NCBI GenBank assembly: GCA_964433225.1
Contig: CAYSQA010000005.1
Location: forward strand, 1 to 52,307
DNA length: 52,307 nucleotides
Origin: CG2-30-36-39 sp964433225
GTDB taxonomy: Bacteria; Patescibacteriota; Microgenomatia; UBA1400; PJMF01
Reading direction: 5' to 3'
Position numbers and translations under genes: made by a program. Below are positions 25,453 through 33,778 of the stretch, piece by piece (position 1 is the stretch's first letter; each line of letters begins with the position of its first letter). A model generated the notes under the pieces. The model saw nothing but the letters and a program-made list of their open reading frames with translations. It was not told where the DNA came from and ran no database searches.

Positions 25453-25794
25453 TTAACAACTCCCTCCGAAACTCAAGACACAAATACCCAAAAAGTTCTG
25501 TAGTAACATAAAAATGGCGGTGGTGGCAGCCAAAACAATCAAACCAATCACGGCTTGTGTGATTTTATTTCTTGCAGCTTCGGTTTTACCTTTATCTCCA
25601 CCACTACTGATCCACTCTAGGCCTCCCCAAAGTAAATAAATTAATACCGCAATGGCCGCGATAATCATGATGCCACCCATTAGACCACCGAGGAGAGAGC
25701 CAAAGTTTTTTTGGGGATCGGCACTAACTGCTCCAGGTAAATTTCCTTGGGCTTTTCCTGCTAGATCGACGGTGGCTGCGATTAGTTTTGACAT
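25453..25794 (-). CDS. T4SS pilin-like protein 3
   Basis: The 113-residue protein has two membrane helices around GGLEWISSGGDKGKTEAARN and then KITQAVIGLIVLAATTAIFML, nearly identical to its neighbour in the loop. The N-terminus lacks a clear cleavable signal, and the C-terminus ends with two cysteines (GICVLSFGGSC). It starts 2 bp after the stop of the gene upstream, so it is the last gene of the main pilin operon. Confidence 0.8.
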   Translation of the reverse strand: MSKLIAATVDLAGKAQGNLPGAVSADPQKNFGSLLGGLMGGIMIIAAIAVLIYLLWGGLEWISSGGDKGKTEAARNKITQAVIGLIVLAATTAIFMLLQNFLGICVLSFGGSC

Positions 25795-25796
25795 AA

Positions 25797-26204
25797 TTAT
25801 TTTGGATCTGGAATATTAATTTGTAAGACACTAAAGGTTTCTCCAAAGAAAATTTCTCCAATGAAACCAATAATGGCATAAGAACCAACTAAGACTACTA
25901 AGCCAATAACTGCTTGAGTAATTCTATTTCTAGCATTTTCCACTTTACCTTTATCACCGCCACTAGTAATCCATTCCATACTGCCCCAAATAAAAAAGAT
26001 AATCACAGTGATTGCCCCCAAACTGATGAGTGCATTCCAAAAAAAGATAAAATACTCAGCAAAGGTTGTGCCGGCAGCCGCTCGATCAGAGCCTCTTCCA
26101 AAACCACCTTCTACCACTGGATTAGTGATTTCTGCTTTAACAGGAGAAACAGTCATTAAACTAAGGGCTAAAGTAGTGATTAAGGTGTTGAGTTTTTTCT
26201 TCAT
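25797..26204 (-). CDS. T4SS pilin-like protein 4
   Basis: The 135-residue protein has a signal peptide (MKKKLNTLITTLALSLMTVS...KAE), a short mature N-terminal region, and two membrane helices flanking GSMEWITSGGDKGKVENARN with RITQAVIGLVVLVGSYAII. It is packed 5 bp after the gene upstream and 2 bp before the next. It is a paralogue of its neighbours and probably another exported inner-membrane pilin precursor. Confidence 0.82.
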   Translation of the reverse strand: MKKKLNTLITTLALSLMTVSPVKAEITNPVVEGGFGRGSDRAAAGTTFAEYFIFFWNALISLGAITVIIFFIWGSMEWITSGGDKGKVENARNRITQAVIGLVVLVGSYAIIGFIGEIFFGETFSVLQINIPDPK

Positions 26205-26209
26205 AAGTT

Positions 26210-26581
26210 TTAGATTGTGCCGTAGATTTGTCTAATTTGTTCTGCTGGATTAAGTAGATCAAGACCAATAAAGCTACCAAGTAAACCAATAATGGCATAT
26301 GAAGCCACCAAGATAACTAGGCCAATAGCTCCATTCATCATTCTGTTTCTGGCTTTTTCCACTTTGCCTTTATCTCCACCACTAGTAATCCATTCAAAAG
26401 CTCCCAAAACAAAGTAAATGACAAAGAAAACGCTGCCAATAGCAGTCATAAAACCAATAATGTTTGAGATAAATAATTCAAGATTTGACAGTGCGCCTGC
26501 AGCCGAGTTAGAGCCTTGGCTATAAGCATTAGTGGGAGGAGTGAAGCCGCCGATATTAGTTGTTTTTTGTGCTAATTGCAT
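26210..26581 (-). CDS. T4SS pilin-like protein 5
   Basis: The 123-residue protein has no obvious signal peptide. Its polar, Asn/Ser-rich N-terminus is followed by two membrane helices around GAFEWITSGGDKGKVEKARN and RMMNGAIGLVILVASYAIIG. An AGGAG site stands before the ATG. It shares the family loop exactly with genes 2-4. The missing signal suggests a different insertion route or a structural, non-cleaved subunit. Confidence 0.82.
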   Translation of the reverse strand: MQLAQKTTNIGGFTPPTNAYSQGSNSAAGALSNLELFISNIIGFMTAIGSVFFVIYFVLGAFEWITSGGDKGKVEKARNRMMNGAIGLVILVASYAIIGLLGSFIGLDLLNPAEQIRQIYGTI

Positions 26582-26586
26582 GTTTT

Positions 26587-26994
26587 TTAAACTCCTGTAA
26601 TTTTTGGATTCAAGATATAAGTAGCATCACCAAAGAAAACCAAACCAGCAATCGCTGCTAAGGTGTAGGAACCAACAATAATCGCCAAACCAATAATACT
26701 ATTGGTCATCATTGTCGAAGCTTCACTCGCGGCTTTACTATCACCAGAAGAAGTAATGTATTTCCAGCCAGCCAAAATAAAGTTAAGCATCACCCAAACA
26801 CCGGCTACAGTTGTGGCCAATCTAATGCCATTTGAGGCAAAAAGGAGTAAACCACCGCTTTGAATATCGCCATATTTATCAACCCCGGCTGGAGGTTTAA
26901 TCGTACCGAAAATAGAAGAGCCTTGAGCATTAACTATTTGAGTGGAAGCTAAGAAAAAAGCTAAACTAAAAAATAATTGGTTAAGTTTTTTCAT
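26587..26994 (-). CDS. T4SS pilin-like protein 6, diverged loop
   Basis: The 135-residue protein has a signal peptide (MKKLNQLFFSLAFFLAS...NAQ), then a Gly/Pro-containing region and two membrane helices. The family loop is altered here to GWKYITSSGDSKAASEASTM, keeping SGD but losing the basic ARN end. It is second in the operon. It is probably a minor pilin-like or assembly component rather than the main subunit. Confidence 0.78.
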   Translation of the reverse strand: MKKLNQLFFSLAFFLASTQIVNAQGSSIFGTIKPPAGVDKYGDIQSGGLLLFASNGIRLATTVAGVWVMLNFILAGWKYITSSGDSKAASEASTMMTNSIIGLAIIVGSYTLAAIAGLVFFGDATYILNPKITGV

Positions 26995-27038
26995 CTTATC
27001 TGGTTATTCTATTACTTTTTTTTATTTTTATCTAGTTG

Positions 27039-27374
27039 TTAGATAGGTATATCAGCGCCAGTAATAATTTTGACAGCTTGAACGGCCCAGTAGGCAGCAA
27101 ACATTACTACAAAACCAATCACGGCATTTTTGAAAATAACCAAAGCTTCTTTTTTGGCATTGGCAGAATCGGAAACAAACTTAAAGCCAGCAATTAACAT
27201 TAGTCCAAAAATAATAACTCCTCCGACAATAAACAAGTTTGGAACTAATAGATTGACTAAATCCGCTGGAGTCTTATAAACATCCTTAACAGCCCGACCA
27301 TCTCCTAGAGTAAGAGTTGATCCGAGATCAATTCCACCACCTCCTATATTTTGCGCAATCAAAGAACTTAACAT
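27039..27374 (-). CDS. T4SS pilin-like protein 7, first gene of the operon
   Basis: The 111-residue protein has a polar Gly-rich N-terminus and two membrane helices around AGFKFVSDSANAKKEALVIF, followed by KNAVIGFVVMFAAYWAVQAV. This is the same two-helix plan with a strongly altered loop. Its ATG lies 9 nt after its -10, and it is divergent from the sigma factor gene with a 26-bp gap. It is the first gene of the pilin operon. Confidence 0.75.
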   Translation of the reverse strand: MLSSLIAQNIGGGGIDLGSTLTLGDGRAVKDVYKTPADLVNLLVPNLFIVGGVIIFGLMLIAGFKFVSDSANAKKEALVIFKNAVIGFVVMFAAYWAVQAVKIITGADIPI

Positions 27375-27383
27375 GTTAGTGTT

Positions 27384-27391
27384 ATTATAAC
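27384..27391. promoter_or_regulatory. Overlapping divergent -10 elements (pilin operon / sigma factor)
   Basis: TATAAC reads rightward at 27386-27391 and TATAAT reads leftward at 27389-27384, sharing four base pairs. Each lies 9 nt from its start codon (27401 and 27374), so both mRNAs would be near-leaderless and the two promoters cannot be used at the same time. Confidence 0.65.
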
Positions 27392-27400
27392 AGTAAAATT

Positions 27401-27976
27401 ATGGTGAATAATAAGAATCTATTATTAGTTTTACCGCAAATAAACGAGCCAACACTTTTAGTTAAAAAACTAAAAGCTGGTGATAAGCGAGCTGTTAGAA
27501 CTTGGTATAAAAACTACTTTCCAAGTTTTTTAAGGCTAACTTTAAAAAAAGTGGCCAACAAAAAGGATGCAGAAGAGATAGTTCAAGAGACATTTATTAA
27601 TGCTCTTAAGCAAATTCATCTTTTCCAAGAAAAGTCTAAGTTAAAAACCTGGATGACTAGTATTTTATTGCATGAAATAGCTGATTTTTACCGAAAGAAA
27701 TACGCAAAAAAAGCTTTAAAAGTAATTCCTTTGTTTGAAGAAATTTTACAGAAACCGCTGTTGGGGTCTAGCGAATTGAATGACAAAGTTGAAGAGGTGC
27801 TGAATGAAATGAGAACTGATTATAAAAACTTATTGTTATTGAAATATTTTGATAAGAAGAAAGTGACTGAAATTGCTCAAAAACTAAAAAAAACAGTTAA
27901 AGCTGTTGAAGCTGATTTGTTTAGGGCCAGAAGAGAATTTAAAGAAATTTATTTGGCCAAAGGGTACCTTGACTAA
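27401..27976 (+). CDS. Sigma-70 family (ECF-type) RNA polymerase sigma factor
   Basis: The 191-residue protein has region 2 (GDKRAVRTWYKNYFPSFLRL through DAEEIVQETFINALKQIHLF and KLKTWMTSILLHEIADFYRKK) and region 4 (MRTDYKNLLLLKYFDKKKVTEIAQKLKKTVKAVEADLFRARRE). It lacks regions 1 and 3, as ECF sigma factors do. It would direct RNA polymerase to a specific promoter set. It is divergent from the pilin operon with interlocked -10 elements, and a small membrane protein gene overlaps its stop codon. Regulation of the pilins is a reasonable inference. Confidence 0.9.
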   Translation: MVNNKNLLLVLPQINEPTLLVKKLKAGDKRAVRTWYKNYFPSFLRLTLKKVANKKDAEEIVQETFINALKQIHLFQEKSKLKTWMTSILLHEIADFYRKKYAKKALKVIPLFEEILQKPLLGSSELNDKVEEVLNEMRTDYKNLLLLKYFDKKKVTEIAQKLKKTVKAVEADLFRARREFKEIYLAKGYLD

Positions 27977-28158
27977 TGAAAGAACAGCAATTCTTAAAAG
28001 TTCTAGAAACAGAAGCAAAACGTCAAGCCAAGTTAGAGCAGACTCACTTACTACCTAGTTCACTAAGTGGTCTTGCTAGTTACTTTATTATTCACATGTG
28101 GAAAATCGTTTTGGGAGTGGCTGCAGCTTTGTCGTTATTAAGAGTTAATTATTTATGA
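27976..28158 (+). CDS. Small membrane protein, candidate anti-sigma factor
   Basis: This 60-residue frame overlaps the sigma factor stop codon (TAATG), which implies coupled translation. It has a charged cytoplasmic N-terminal helix (MKEQQFLKVLETEAKRQAKL) and one membrane helix (about 38-55). Genes placed like this after ECF sigma factors often encode membrane anti-sigma factors. This one is much shorter than known families and has no recognisable anti-sigma domain, so the role is inferred from context only. Confidence 0.65.
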   Translation: MKEQQFLKVLETEAKRQAKLEQTHLLPSSLSGLASYFIIHMWKIVLGVAAALSLLRVNYL

Positions 28159-28487
28159 AAAATGGTGTGATAAAAATATCTTATTGGTCATCATCTTTGG
28201 GATTTTCTGTTTTTCAAGTAATTCAGGGATTGTTTTTTCACCCATACCAAACAGTGCAGTTTTTAGTTAGAAAGGATTTATTTAAAGTTTTAATTTTTTC
28301 TCCAATCTTAATACTCTTGTTTTTTAAGTTAGTGTTTGTTTTTTTGGGAGCTTTTGAGTTTTTTCCTGAATTAAAAACATTAAAAACTTTTTTATGGTTT
28401 TGGATCAAGTATTTTTGTCTTATTTGGCAATTAGTTTTATGTTATTTATTTTTTAGATTTTGGTATGCTTGGAAAACTAAAAAATAG
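28155..28487 (+). CDS. Small membrane protein of unknown function
   Basis: The 110-residue protein has two hydrophobic segments (about 45-68 and 80-103) with aromatic-rich helices and a basic end. Its ATG overlaps the stop of the preceding small gene (ATGA), making a three-gene unit with the sigma factor. The segment VIQGLFFHPYQTVQFLVRKD may be an amphipathic membrane-surface helix. I do not recognise the family. Confidence 0.65.
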   Translation: MKNGVIKISYWSSSLGFSVFQVIQGLFFHPYQTVQFLVRKDLFKVLIFSPILILLFFKLVFVFLGAFEFFPELKTLKTFLWFWIKYFCLIWQLVLCYLFFRFWYAWKTKK

Positions 28488-28492
28488 ATCAT

Positions 28493-29542
28493 ATGCAAGT
28501 AATCAAGACCATCCTTTTTCAAGACTTTAGAACTTTTCTTCAACAACAAGTCGATTTTGCTGAAAGAACGCTCCTTTCAGGAAAGAATGGAGTCGGAAAA
28601 ACCACCATTATGGAAGGAATTTATTTACTTTCTCATGGGGATAGTTTTCGAGCCTCTGTTATAGATGAAATGATTACTTTTGAAAAAGATTTAGCCAGAG
28701 TGGGTGGAAAGATAGACGAGGATACTTTAGAGATAACTTTGACTAGAGGAAAAATCCAAGGAAAAAGAACTCTTAAAAGACATTATGCCTTAAATGGAGC
28801 TAAAAAAAGAAAAAAAGATTTTGTTGGGCAATTTTTTGCAGTAATTTTTAGACCAGAAGACATGAGATTGATTGAGGGTTCTCCTGGCAGAAGAAGGGCG
28901 TTTATTGATGGAGTTTTGAGTACGATTGATCTTAATTATGCTCATTCTTTGCATAATTATGAACAGGCTTTGAAGAGAATTAATCGTTTATTTGAGTTGG
29001 TTCGAGAAGGAGAACAACAGCGGTCAGTATTGCAATATTGGGAAATGATGTTGGTCAAACATGGTCAATACTTGCAAGTCAAAAGACAAGAGTTTTTTAG
29101 TTTTTTAAGAACCGTGACTTTTCCTTTTGATTTTAATATCAAATATTTAATTTCTGAAATTAGCGAAAATGATATTTCTTCTCGTCGAGAAAAAGCCATC
29201 GCTGCTGGCCATCTATTAACTGGTCCTCATAAAGATGACTTCCAAGTGTTGTTCGTTAGTGAAAAACTCCACAATAGGGATGTAGCGGCTTTTGGTTCTA
29301 GAGGGCAACAACGGTTGGCGGTGTTGTGGCTTAAGTTGGGAGAGTTGCAGTTTGTTGAGAAAATAAGGGCTCAATTACCAGTTTTTTTACTAGATGACAT
29401 TTTTTCTGAACTAGATGAGGATGCTCAAGAAATGGTTCTAGAATTAGTAAATAAATACCAAACCGTGATTTCAACGGCTCATGAAGAAACCGAGGAGTTT
29501 TTAAAGAATAAAATTAAAGATTTAAAGGTAGTTAAGCTTTAA
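28493..29542 (+). CDS. recF: DNA replication and repair protein RecF
   Basis: This 349-residue SMC-like ATPase has Walker A SGKNGVGKTT (about 29-38), the RecF stretch RPEDMRLIEGSPGRRRAFID, signature GSRGQQRLAVLWLKLGE and Walker B PVFLLDDIFSELDEDA. It helps load RecA at gaps through RecOR. It is separated from dnaN by 14 kb rather than sitting next to it as in many bacteria. The start is the only ATG ahead of the conserved N-terminus and lies 5 bp after the membrane protein gene. Confidence 0.93.
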   Translation: MQVIKTILFQDFRTFLQQQVDFAERTLLSGKNGVGKTTIMEGIYLLSHGDSFRASVIDEMITFEKDLARVGGKIDEDTLEITLTRGKIQGKRTLKRHYALNGAKKRKKDFVGQFFAVIFRPEDMRLIEGSPGRRRAFIDGVLSTIDLNYAHSLHNYEQALKRINRLFELVREGEQQRSVLQYWEMMLVKHGQYLQVKRQEFFSFLRTVTFPFDFNIKYLISEISENDISSRREKAIAAGHLLTGPHKDDFQVLFVSEKLHNRDVAAFGSRGQQRLAVLWLKLGELQFVEKIRAQLPVFLLDDIFSELDEDAQEMVLELVNKYQTVISTAHEETEEFLKNKIKDLKVVKL

Positions 29543-29609
29543 AAAACTAGGTCTTTTTATATAAGTTCACTATTTTTTAGTTTTAATTATTTACTTTTTT
29601 AGCAGTTTG

Positions 29610-30374
29610 TTACTGCCACAAAACTCTCGGAATTTCTTCAACTAGATCAGAGGCATTAAAATATGGGCCCACTTTTTCAAAAAGCTGATCTCCTGCTTTT
29701 TTACAGATAAAACTCCCGACGGTGGCGGAGGTAATTGCTGAATTTTTACAGTAAAGGGCAGCTACTAAACCAGCCAAAACATCTCCCGTCCCGCCTTTGG
29801 TCATACCAGCGTTGCCTCCTGTAACTTTAATTTGTTCGGTTGGGGTTAAAATTTGGTCAGTTTTTCCTTTTAAAAGAACTGTTCCAGAAAAATCTTTCAA
29901 TGAAAAATTATTTTTTTCTAGTCTTACTAATTCTTGATGGTGAGGAGTAATAATATGAGTTTTGGTTAGAAGTTTGGGATCTAGCATTTGTAAAGCTCCT
30001 GCATCGATCACCCATTTTTTACTTTGATACTTTTTTAATAAGTTGTTAGTGATTGTTTCTGTTTCTATTGATCGATCCATACCAGGTCCAATCAAAATAC
30101 AATCAGCTTCGTCAAAGTATTTTGCAATGTCTTTTCTGGGAACCACAATGCCATTCCAAAAATTTTGTTTGGCTATTTTAATCAATTCATTATTTTCTGG
30201 AACTGAGGAGTAGAAAACCATATCGACAATTTTTGAAGCGATATCTAAACTCCACTTACTGGCGGCATGAAATAGCTCAGAGCCACCAATAATGAGCAGT
30301 TTTCCATTTTGGCCCTTATGTGAATCAGGATGAGGAAGCTTGAGCTTTTGGACAAATTCTTGAGGCTTAGTCAT
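29610..30374 (-). CDS. nnrD: ADP-dependent NAD(P)H-hydrate dehydratase
   Basis: The 254-residue protein matches the YjeF C-terminal/NnrD ribokinase-like fold: GKLLIIGGSELFHAA near the start, ILIGPGMDRS in the middle, HIITPHHQELVRL, and the nucleotide site GMTKGGTGDVLAG near residue 200 with its catalytic Asp. It repairs hydrated NADH and NADPH using ADP. The epimerase partner domain (NnrE) is not fused here and is not in the window. It forms a pair with the DUF5654 gene upstream, 3 bp away. Confidence 0.9.
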   Translation of the reverse strand: MTKPQEFVQKLKLPHPDSHKGQNGKLLIIGGSELFHAASKWSLDIASKIVDMVFYSSVPENNELIKIAKQNFWNGIVVPRKDIAKYFDEADCILIGPGMDRSIETETITNNLLKKYQSKKWVIDAGALQMLDPKLLTKTHIITPHHQELVRLEKNNFSLKDFSGTVLLKGKTDQILTPTEQIKVTGGNAGMTKGGTGDVLAGLVAALYCKNSAITSATVGSFICKKAGDQLFEKVGPYFNASDLVEEIPRVLWQ

Positions 30375-30377
30375 TAT

Positions 30378-30683
30378 CTATTTCTTTTTTTTGTTTTTTA
30401 AAAACGTTTCATTAACTTCTTCCAAAGTTTTTTGGATTTGAGTTAGTTGCATGGTGACCATCACTGCCAAAAGAGTGACTACTACCGCATAAATAAATAA
30501 AGAAATAACCCCACTATTTTCTCCCAAAATAGGAGAAATATAGGTTTGAACAGTAGTTTTAATCGCTTCATTCCAGGCTAAAGCAACTACCACCCCGAAA
30601 CCACTGGTGGCTAGAGCAATCATGTTTTTAATGATCACTAGAGGCATATCTTGAATAGATTTAGGAGGATCAATATTTGACAT
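30378..30683 (-). CDS. DUF5654 family membrane protein
   Basis: The 101-residue protein has two membrane helices (about 20-40 and 58-82), with the family-typical VVVALAWNEAIKTTVQTYI between them and a basic coiled tail (LTQIQKTLEEVNETFLKNKKKK). It resembles DUF5654 proteins of CPR bacteria and archaea, whose function is unknown. It is divergent from the Fic gene and its promoter, and nnrD follows directly. Confidence 0.7.
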   Translation of the reverse strand: MSNIDPPKSIQDMPLVIIKNMIALATSGFGVVVALAWNEAIKTTVQTYISPILGENSGVISLFIYAVVVTLLAVMVTMQLTQIQKTLEEVNETFLKNKKKK

Positions 30684-30754
30684 AGTTAATGGCTATTATA
30701 CTGGAATTAATCTGAAGGTATATAAAAAGTTGGGTTGGTTGTTTTTAAAATTCC

Positions 30755-30787
30755 TTGCATATTTTGCAAAAATTATTCTAGAATAAT
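30755..30787 (+). promoter_or_regulatory. fic promoter with 16-bp palindromic operator
   Basis: The -35 TTGCAT (30755-30760) and -10 TAGAAT (30779-30784) are 18 bp apart. A perfect palindrome ATTATTCTAGAATAAT (30772-30787) covers the whole -10, and the ATG follows 6 nt after it. A dimeric repressor bound there would block polymerase. The -35 is also the left arm of TTGCA-n5-TGCAA (30755-30769). Confidence 0.65.
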
Positions 30788-30793
30788 ATCAAA

Positions 30794-31879
30794 ATGTATC
30801 AGCCAGTTTTTCAAATTACTCACAACTTATTGACTTACATCGCTAGTATTGAGGCTAGCAAGGCAATTATTGATAGTGCTCCTTTAGTTCCAGCTTGGGA
30901 GGCAAAGTTTAGAGATGAAGCCTTGACGAGAACAGTTCATTTTGGGACAAAGATTGAAGGCAATGATCTTAGCGAAGAACAAGCCAAGCAAGTTATTCAT
31001 TTTAAAGGAGAGTTTGATAATAAAGATTTTTCTGAAAAAACTGGAGTTGTTGCTAGAGAAAGAGATATTCAAGAAGTAATTAATTACCGCAATGTTTTGC
31101 TTTGGATCGACCAACAAAAAGCTTTGGAGAGAAAACCAGAATTTAATTTAGCAACACTCCACACACTTCATTCTTTAACAATGAATGGTTTGATTGAAGA
31201 GGATGAGGTGGGTAGTTTTAGAAAAAAACAAGTGATTGTTAGAGGAGTTGGTGATGGAAAGGTAGTTTTTCGGCCACCAATTTCAGTAGAAGTAGCTTTT
31301 TTGGTTAATGAGTTATTTGCTTGGTTAAATGACCCAAATAATCAGATTCATCCTATTTTTAAAGCAGCAATTACTCATTATCAACTGGTTTATATTCACC
31401 CCTACGTAGAAGGCAATGGTCGAACTGCTAGAGCTTTCGCTACTTTAGTTTTGTATTTATTAGGTTACGATTTTAAGCGATTTTTTTCCTTAGAGCAGTA
31501 CTTTGATAATGATGTCCAGCAGTACTATAAAGCCTTACTGTCTGTTCAACAGGATCCTAACGTTGATATGACTTTTTGGATGGAATATTTTTGCTATGGT
31601 TTGGCTGTTGAAATAGACAAAGTAAAACATCAAGTCCAAAAGTTATCTAAAGATCTTAAGCTCAAAAAGGAGCTTGGTTCTCAGGTAGCTTTGTCAGAAA
31701 GACAAATTATTTTATTGGAACTTTTGCAAAACCAAGGGAAAATCACTTCAGATGAGGCTCAAGCAGTTTTACCTAATATTTCAGTTGATACTATTTTGCG
31801 TGATATTAGAGACTTAATCAAAAAAGGAGTGGTCAAGAAAGAGGGAGTTACTAAAGGAGTAAGTTACTCCTTAGTTTAG
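30794..31879 (+). CDS. Fic family protein (probable AMPylating enzyme) with C-terminal winged helix
   Basis: The 361-residue protein has the Fic core motif HPYVEGNGRTARAF near residue 201, which should be catalytically competent (His, Gly-Asn-Gly and Arg present). The N-terminal part contains TKIEGNDLS, resembling the inhibitory IEGN helix of self-restrained Fic proteins. The C-terminal ~80 residues (LSERQIILLELLQNQGKITS...DTILRDIRDLIKKGVVKKEG) form a winged-helix DNA-binding domain. Such proteins transfer AMP to target proteins, and the DNA-binding end suggests it controls its own palindromic promoter. No antitoxin gene is adjacent. Confidence 0.9.
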   Translation: MYQPVFQITHNLLTYIASIEASKAIIDSAPLVPAWEAKFRDEALTRTVHFGTKIEGNDLSEEQAKQVIHFKGEFDNKDFSEKTGVVARERDIQEVINYRNVLLWIDQQKALERKPEFNLATLHTLHSLTMNGLIEEDEVGSFRKKQVIVRGVGDGKVVFRPPISVEVAFLVNELFAWLNDPNNQIHPIFKAAITHYQLVYIHPYVEGNGRTARAFATLVLYLLGYDFKRFFSLEQYFDNDVQQYYKALLSVQQDPNVDMTFWMEYFCYGLAVEIDKVKHQVQKLSKDLKLKKELGSQVALSERQIILLELLQNQGKITSDEAQAVLPNISVDTILRDIRDLIKKGVVKKEGVTKGVSYSLV

Positions 31880-31903
31880 ATTTTCTGTTAAAGTAAAGAA
31901 ACT

Positions 31904-33718
31904 ATGAGTTCTATGCTTTTTTCTAACTTTGCTCAACATTTACAAAAATTAGAAAGTACTTCATCTCGTTTAGAGATGACTTACCAGTTGGCTGAACTTT
32001 TTTCTAAGTTAGAAAAAGAGGAAATACCTCCAGCTATCTATTTATCTTTGGGCAAATTAGTCCCTGCTTACCAGACTTTAGAGTTTCAGCTTTCCACCAC
32101 GATGGTATTGCGAGTTTTAACTCAGCAAATGGTCCAAAATCCAGATCTTTATGGTGCTGATTTGCCAGTGGCTAATTTATTTGCTGAAGCTGATCATAGT
32201 CTTTATGAAAGTAAGGTAAATAAGATTTATAAAACCAATGGAGATATTGGTAAAACAACAGAAGAAGTACTAATGGTTGTTAGTAAAAAATTAGGTAACT
32301 CCAAAACAATTTTGGCGGTTTATCAAGATTTAAAAACCATTGCCCAAGAATCTGGAGAAGGTTCTCAGGAAAGAAAGACCTCTTTACTCTTGAAATTACT
32401 CCAAAGTTTAGATCCAGTTTCAGCCAAGTTTGTTAGTAGAATTGTTGTTGGTAAACTTAGGCTTGGTTTCTCAACCATGACCATTCTAGATGCCTTATCT
32501 TGGGCAAAAAAGCAGACCAAAGAAGATTCTGGCTTACTTGAAGAGCTATTTCAGAGAAAAGCAGATCTCGGAGTTTTAGCTCAAGAATACCTAACTAATA
32601 CTAATGACCAAACTTTACTAGAAAACTACCAAGCAGAGCTAGGAATCCCGATTGTGCCGGCTCTTTGTCAGCGGTTAAATACAGCTCAAGAAATTATTGA
32701 AAAAATGGGTAGAGTTATTGTTGAGCCCAAATATGATGGATTGAGAATTCAGATTCATTTGGATAAAAAAGCTCAAGTAGTTAGGTCTTTTACTAGAAAC
32801 CTAGAAGAAACATCACAGATGTTTCCAGAACTAAAAAAAGCTTTCAGTGAAATCGGTTGTGAAAATTGTATTGTTGATGGAGAAGTAGTTGGGGTAGATA
32901 AGCAAACAGGGGAGATTTTACCTTTTCAGGAAACAGCAACTAGAAGAAGAAAGCATGGCATTGATGAAAAAGCGGCTGAAATTCCAGTTCGTTTTTATGT
33001 TTTTGATTTGTTGTATAAAGATGGTCAATCTTTACTTGATACTCAACTTTTAGCAAGAAAGAAACTTTTGGAGAAGATGCTTACTACAGCTAAGGTGTTT
33101 GTACCTACTCCATTTTTGATTACTCAAGATGCTCGAGAATTAAAAGCTTTTCATGAGAACCAACTAACTCAAGGATTAGAGGGAGCAGTAATGAAAAAAG
33201 ATGATTCTTTATATAAAAGCGGTAGAAAGGGTTGGCGGTGGGTAAAAATCAAGGAAGTAGAAGGCAACAGAGGAAAGCTCAGTGATACTTTGGATTGTGT
33301 GGTCATGGGTTACTATGCAGGCAGAGGGAAAAGGGCAGGCTTTGGTCTGGGGGCTTTTTTAGTAGGAGTCGTGGCAGACAATGGCATGATTGAAACGGTA
33401 GCAAAAGTTGGTACTGGGTTATCGGATGAACAATTTAAAGAATTTAAAGAAAGAACCAATGACTTTATTACCAAAGAAAAACCCACTCAATATCGAGTCC
33501 ATAAAAATTTATATCCAGACGTTTGGGTGAAACCAGAGCTAGTAGTTGAAATAGCCGCTGATGAAATTACTCACTCACAAATTCACGCTGCTGGCAAAAC
33601 AGAGGATAAACCAGGTAAAGCGTTAAGATTTCCACGCTTAGTACGTTTTAGGGATGATAAAAGTGTTGAACAAGCAACTACTGTTAAGGAGTTGGCTTCT
33701 ATTTCTCATCTAGTTTAG
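31904..33718 (+). CDS. lig: ATP-dependent DNA ligase (archaeal/eukaryal type)
   Basis: The 604-residue protein has an N-terminal DNA-binding domain (about 1-230), the adenylation motif EPKYDGLRIQIH with the catalytic Lys near 276, SFTRNLEETSQMFPEL, DGEVVGVDKQTG, EGAVMKKDD and WVKIKEVE in the nucleotidyltransferase core, and a C-terminal OB fold. This is the three-domain Lig1-like form of archaea and eukaryotes, also seen in CPR bacteria, not the NAD-dependent LigA. It seals nicks using ATP. It follows the Fic gene by 24 bp, with TAAAGT near the ATG. Confidence 0.93.
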   Translation: MSSMLFSNFAQHLQKLESTSSRLEMTYQLAELFSKLEKEEIPPAIYLSLGKLVPAYQTLEFQLSTTMVLRVLTQQMVQNPDLYGADLPVANLFAEADHSLYESKVNKIYKTNGDIGKTTEEVLMVVSKKLGNSKTILAVYQDLKTIAQESGEGSQERKTSLLLKLLQSLDPVSAKFVSRIVVGKLRLGFSTMTILDALSWAKKQTKEDSGLLEELFQRKADLGVLAQEYLTNTNDQTLLENYQAELGIPIVPALCQRLNTAQEIIEKMGRVIVEPKYDGLRIQIHLDKKAQVVRSFTRNLEETSQMFPELKKAFSEIGCENCIVDGEVVGVDKQTGEILPFQETATRRRKHGIDEKAAEIPVRFYVFDLLYKDGQSLLDTQLLARKKLLEKMLTTAKVFVPTPFLITQDARELKAFHENQLTQGLEGAVMKKDDSLYKSGRKGWRWVKIKEVEGNRGKLSDTLDCVVMGYYAGRGKRAGFGLGAFLVGVVADNGMIETVAKVGTGLSDEQFKEFKERTNDFITKEKPTQYRVHKNLYPDVWVKPELVVEIAADEITHSQIHAAGKTEDKPGKALRFPRLVRFRDDKSVEQATTVKELASISHLV

Positions 33719-33778
33719 TTTCTAGGGCTTTTATATCTTTTTGTTCACAATTAAGTGATAGTTATTTGGTTTCTTTAT

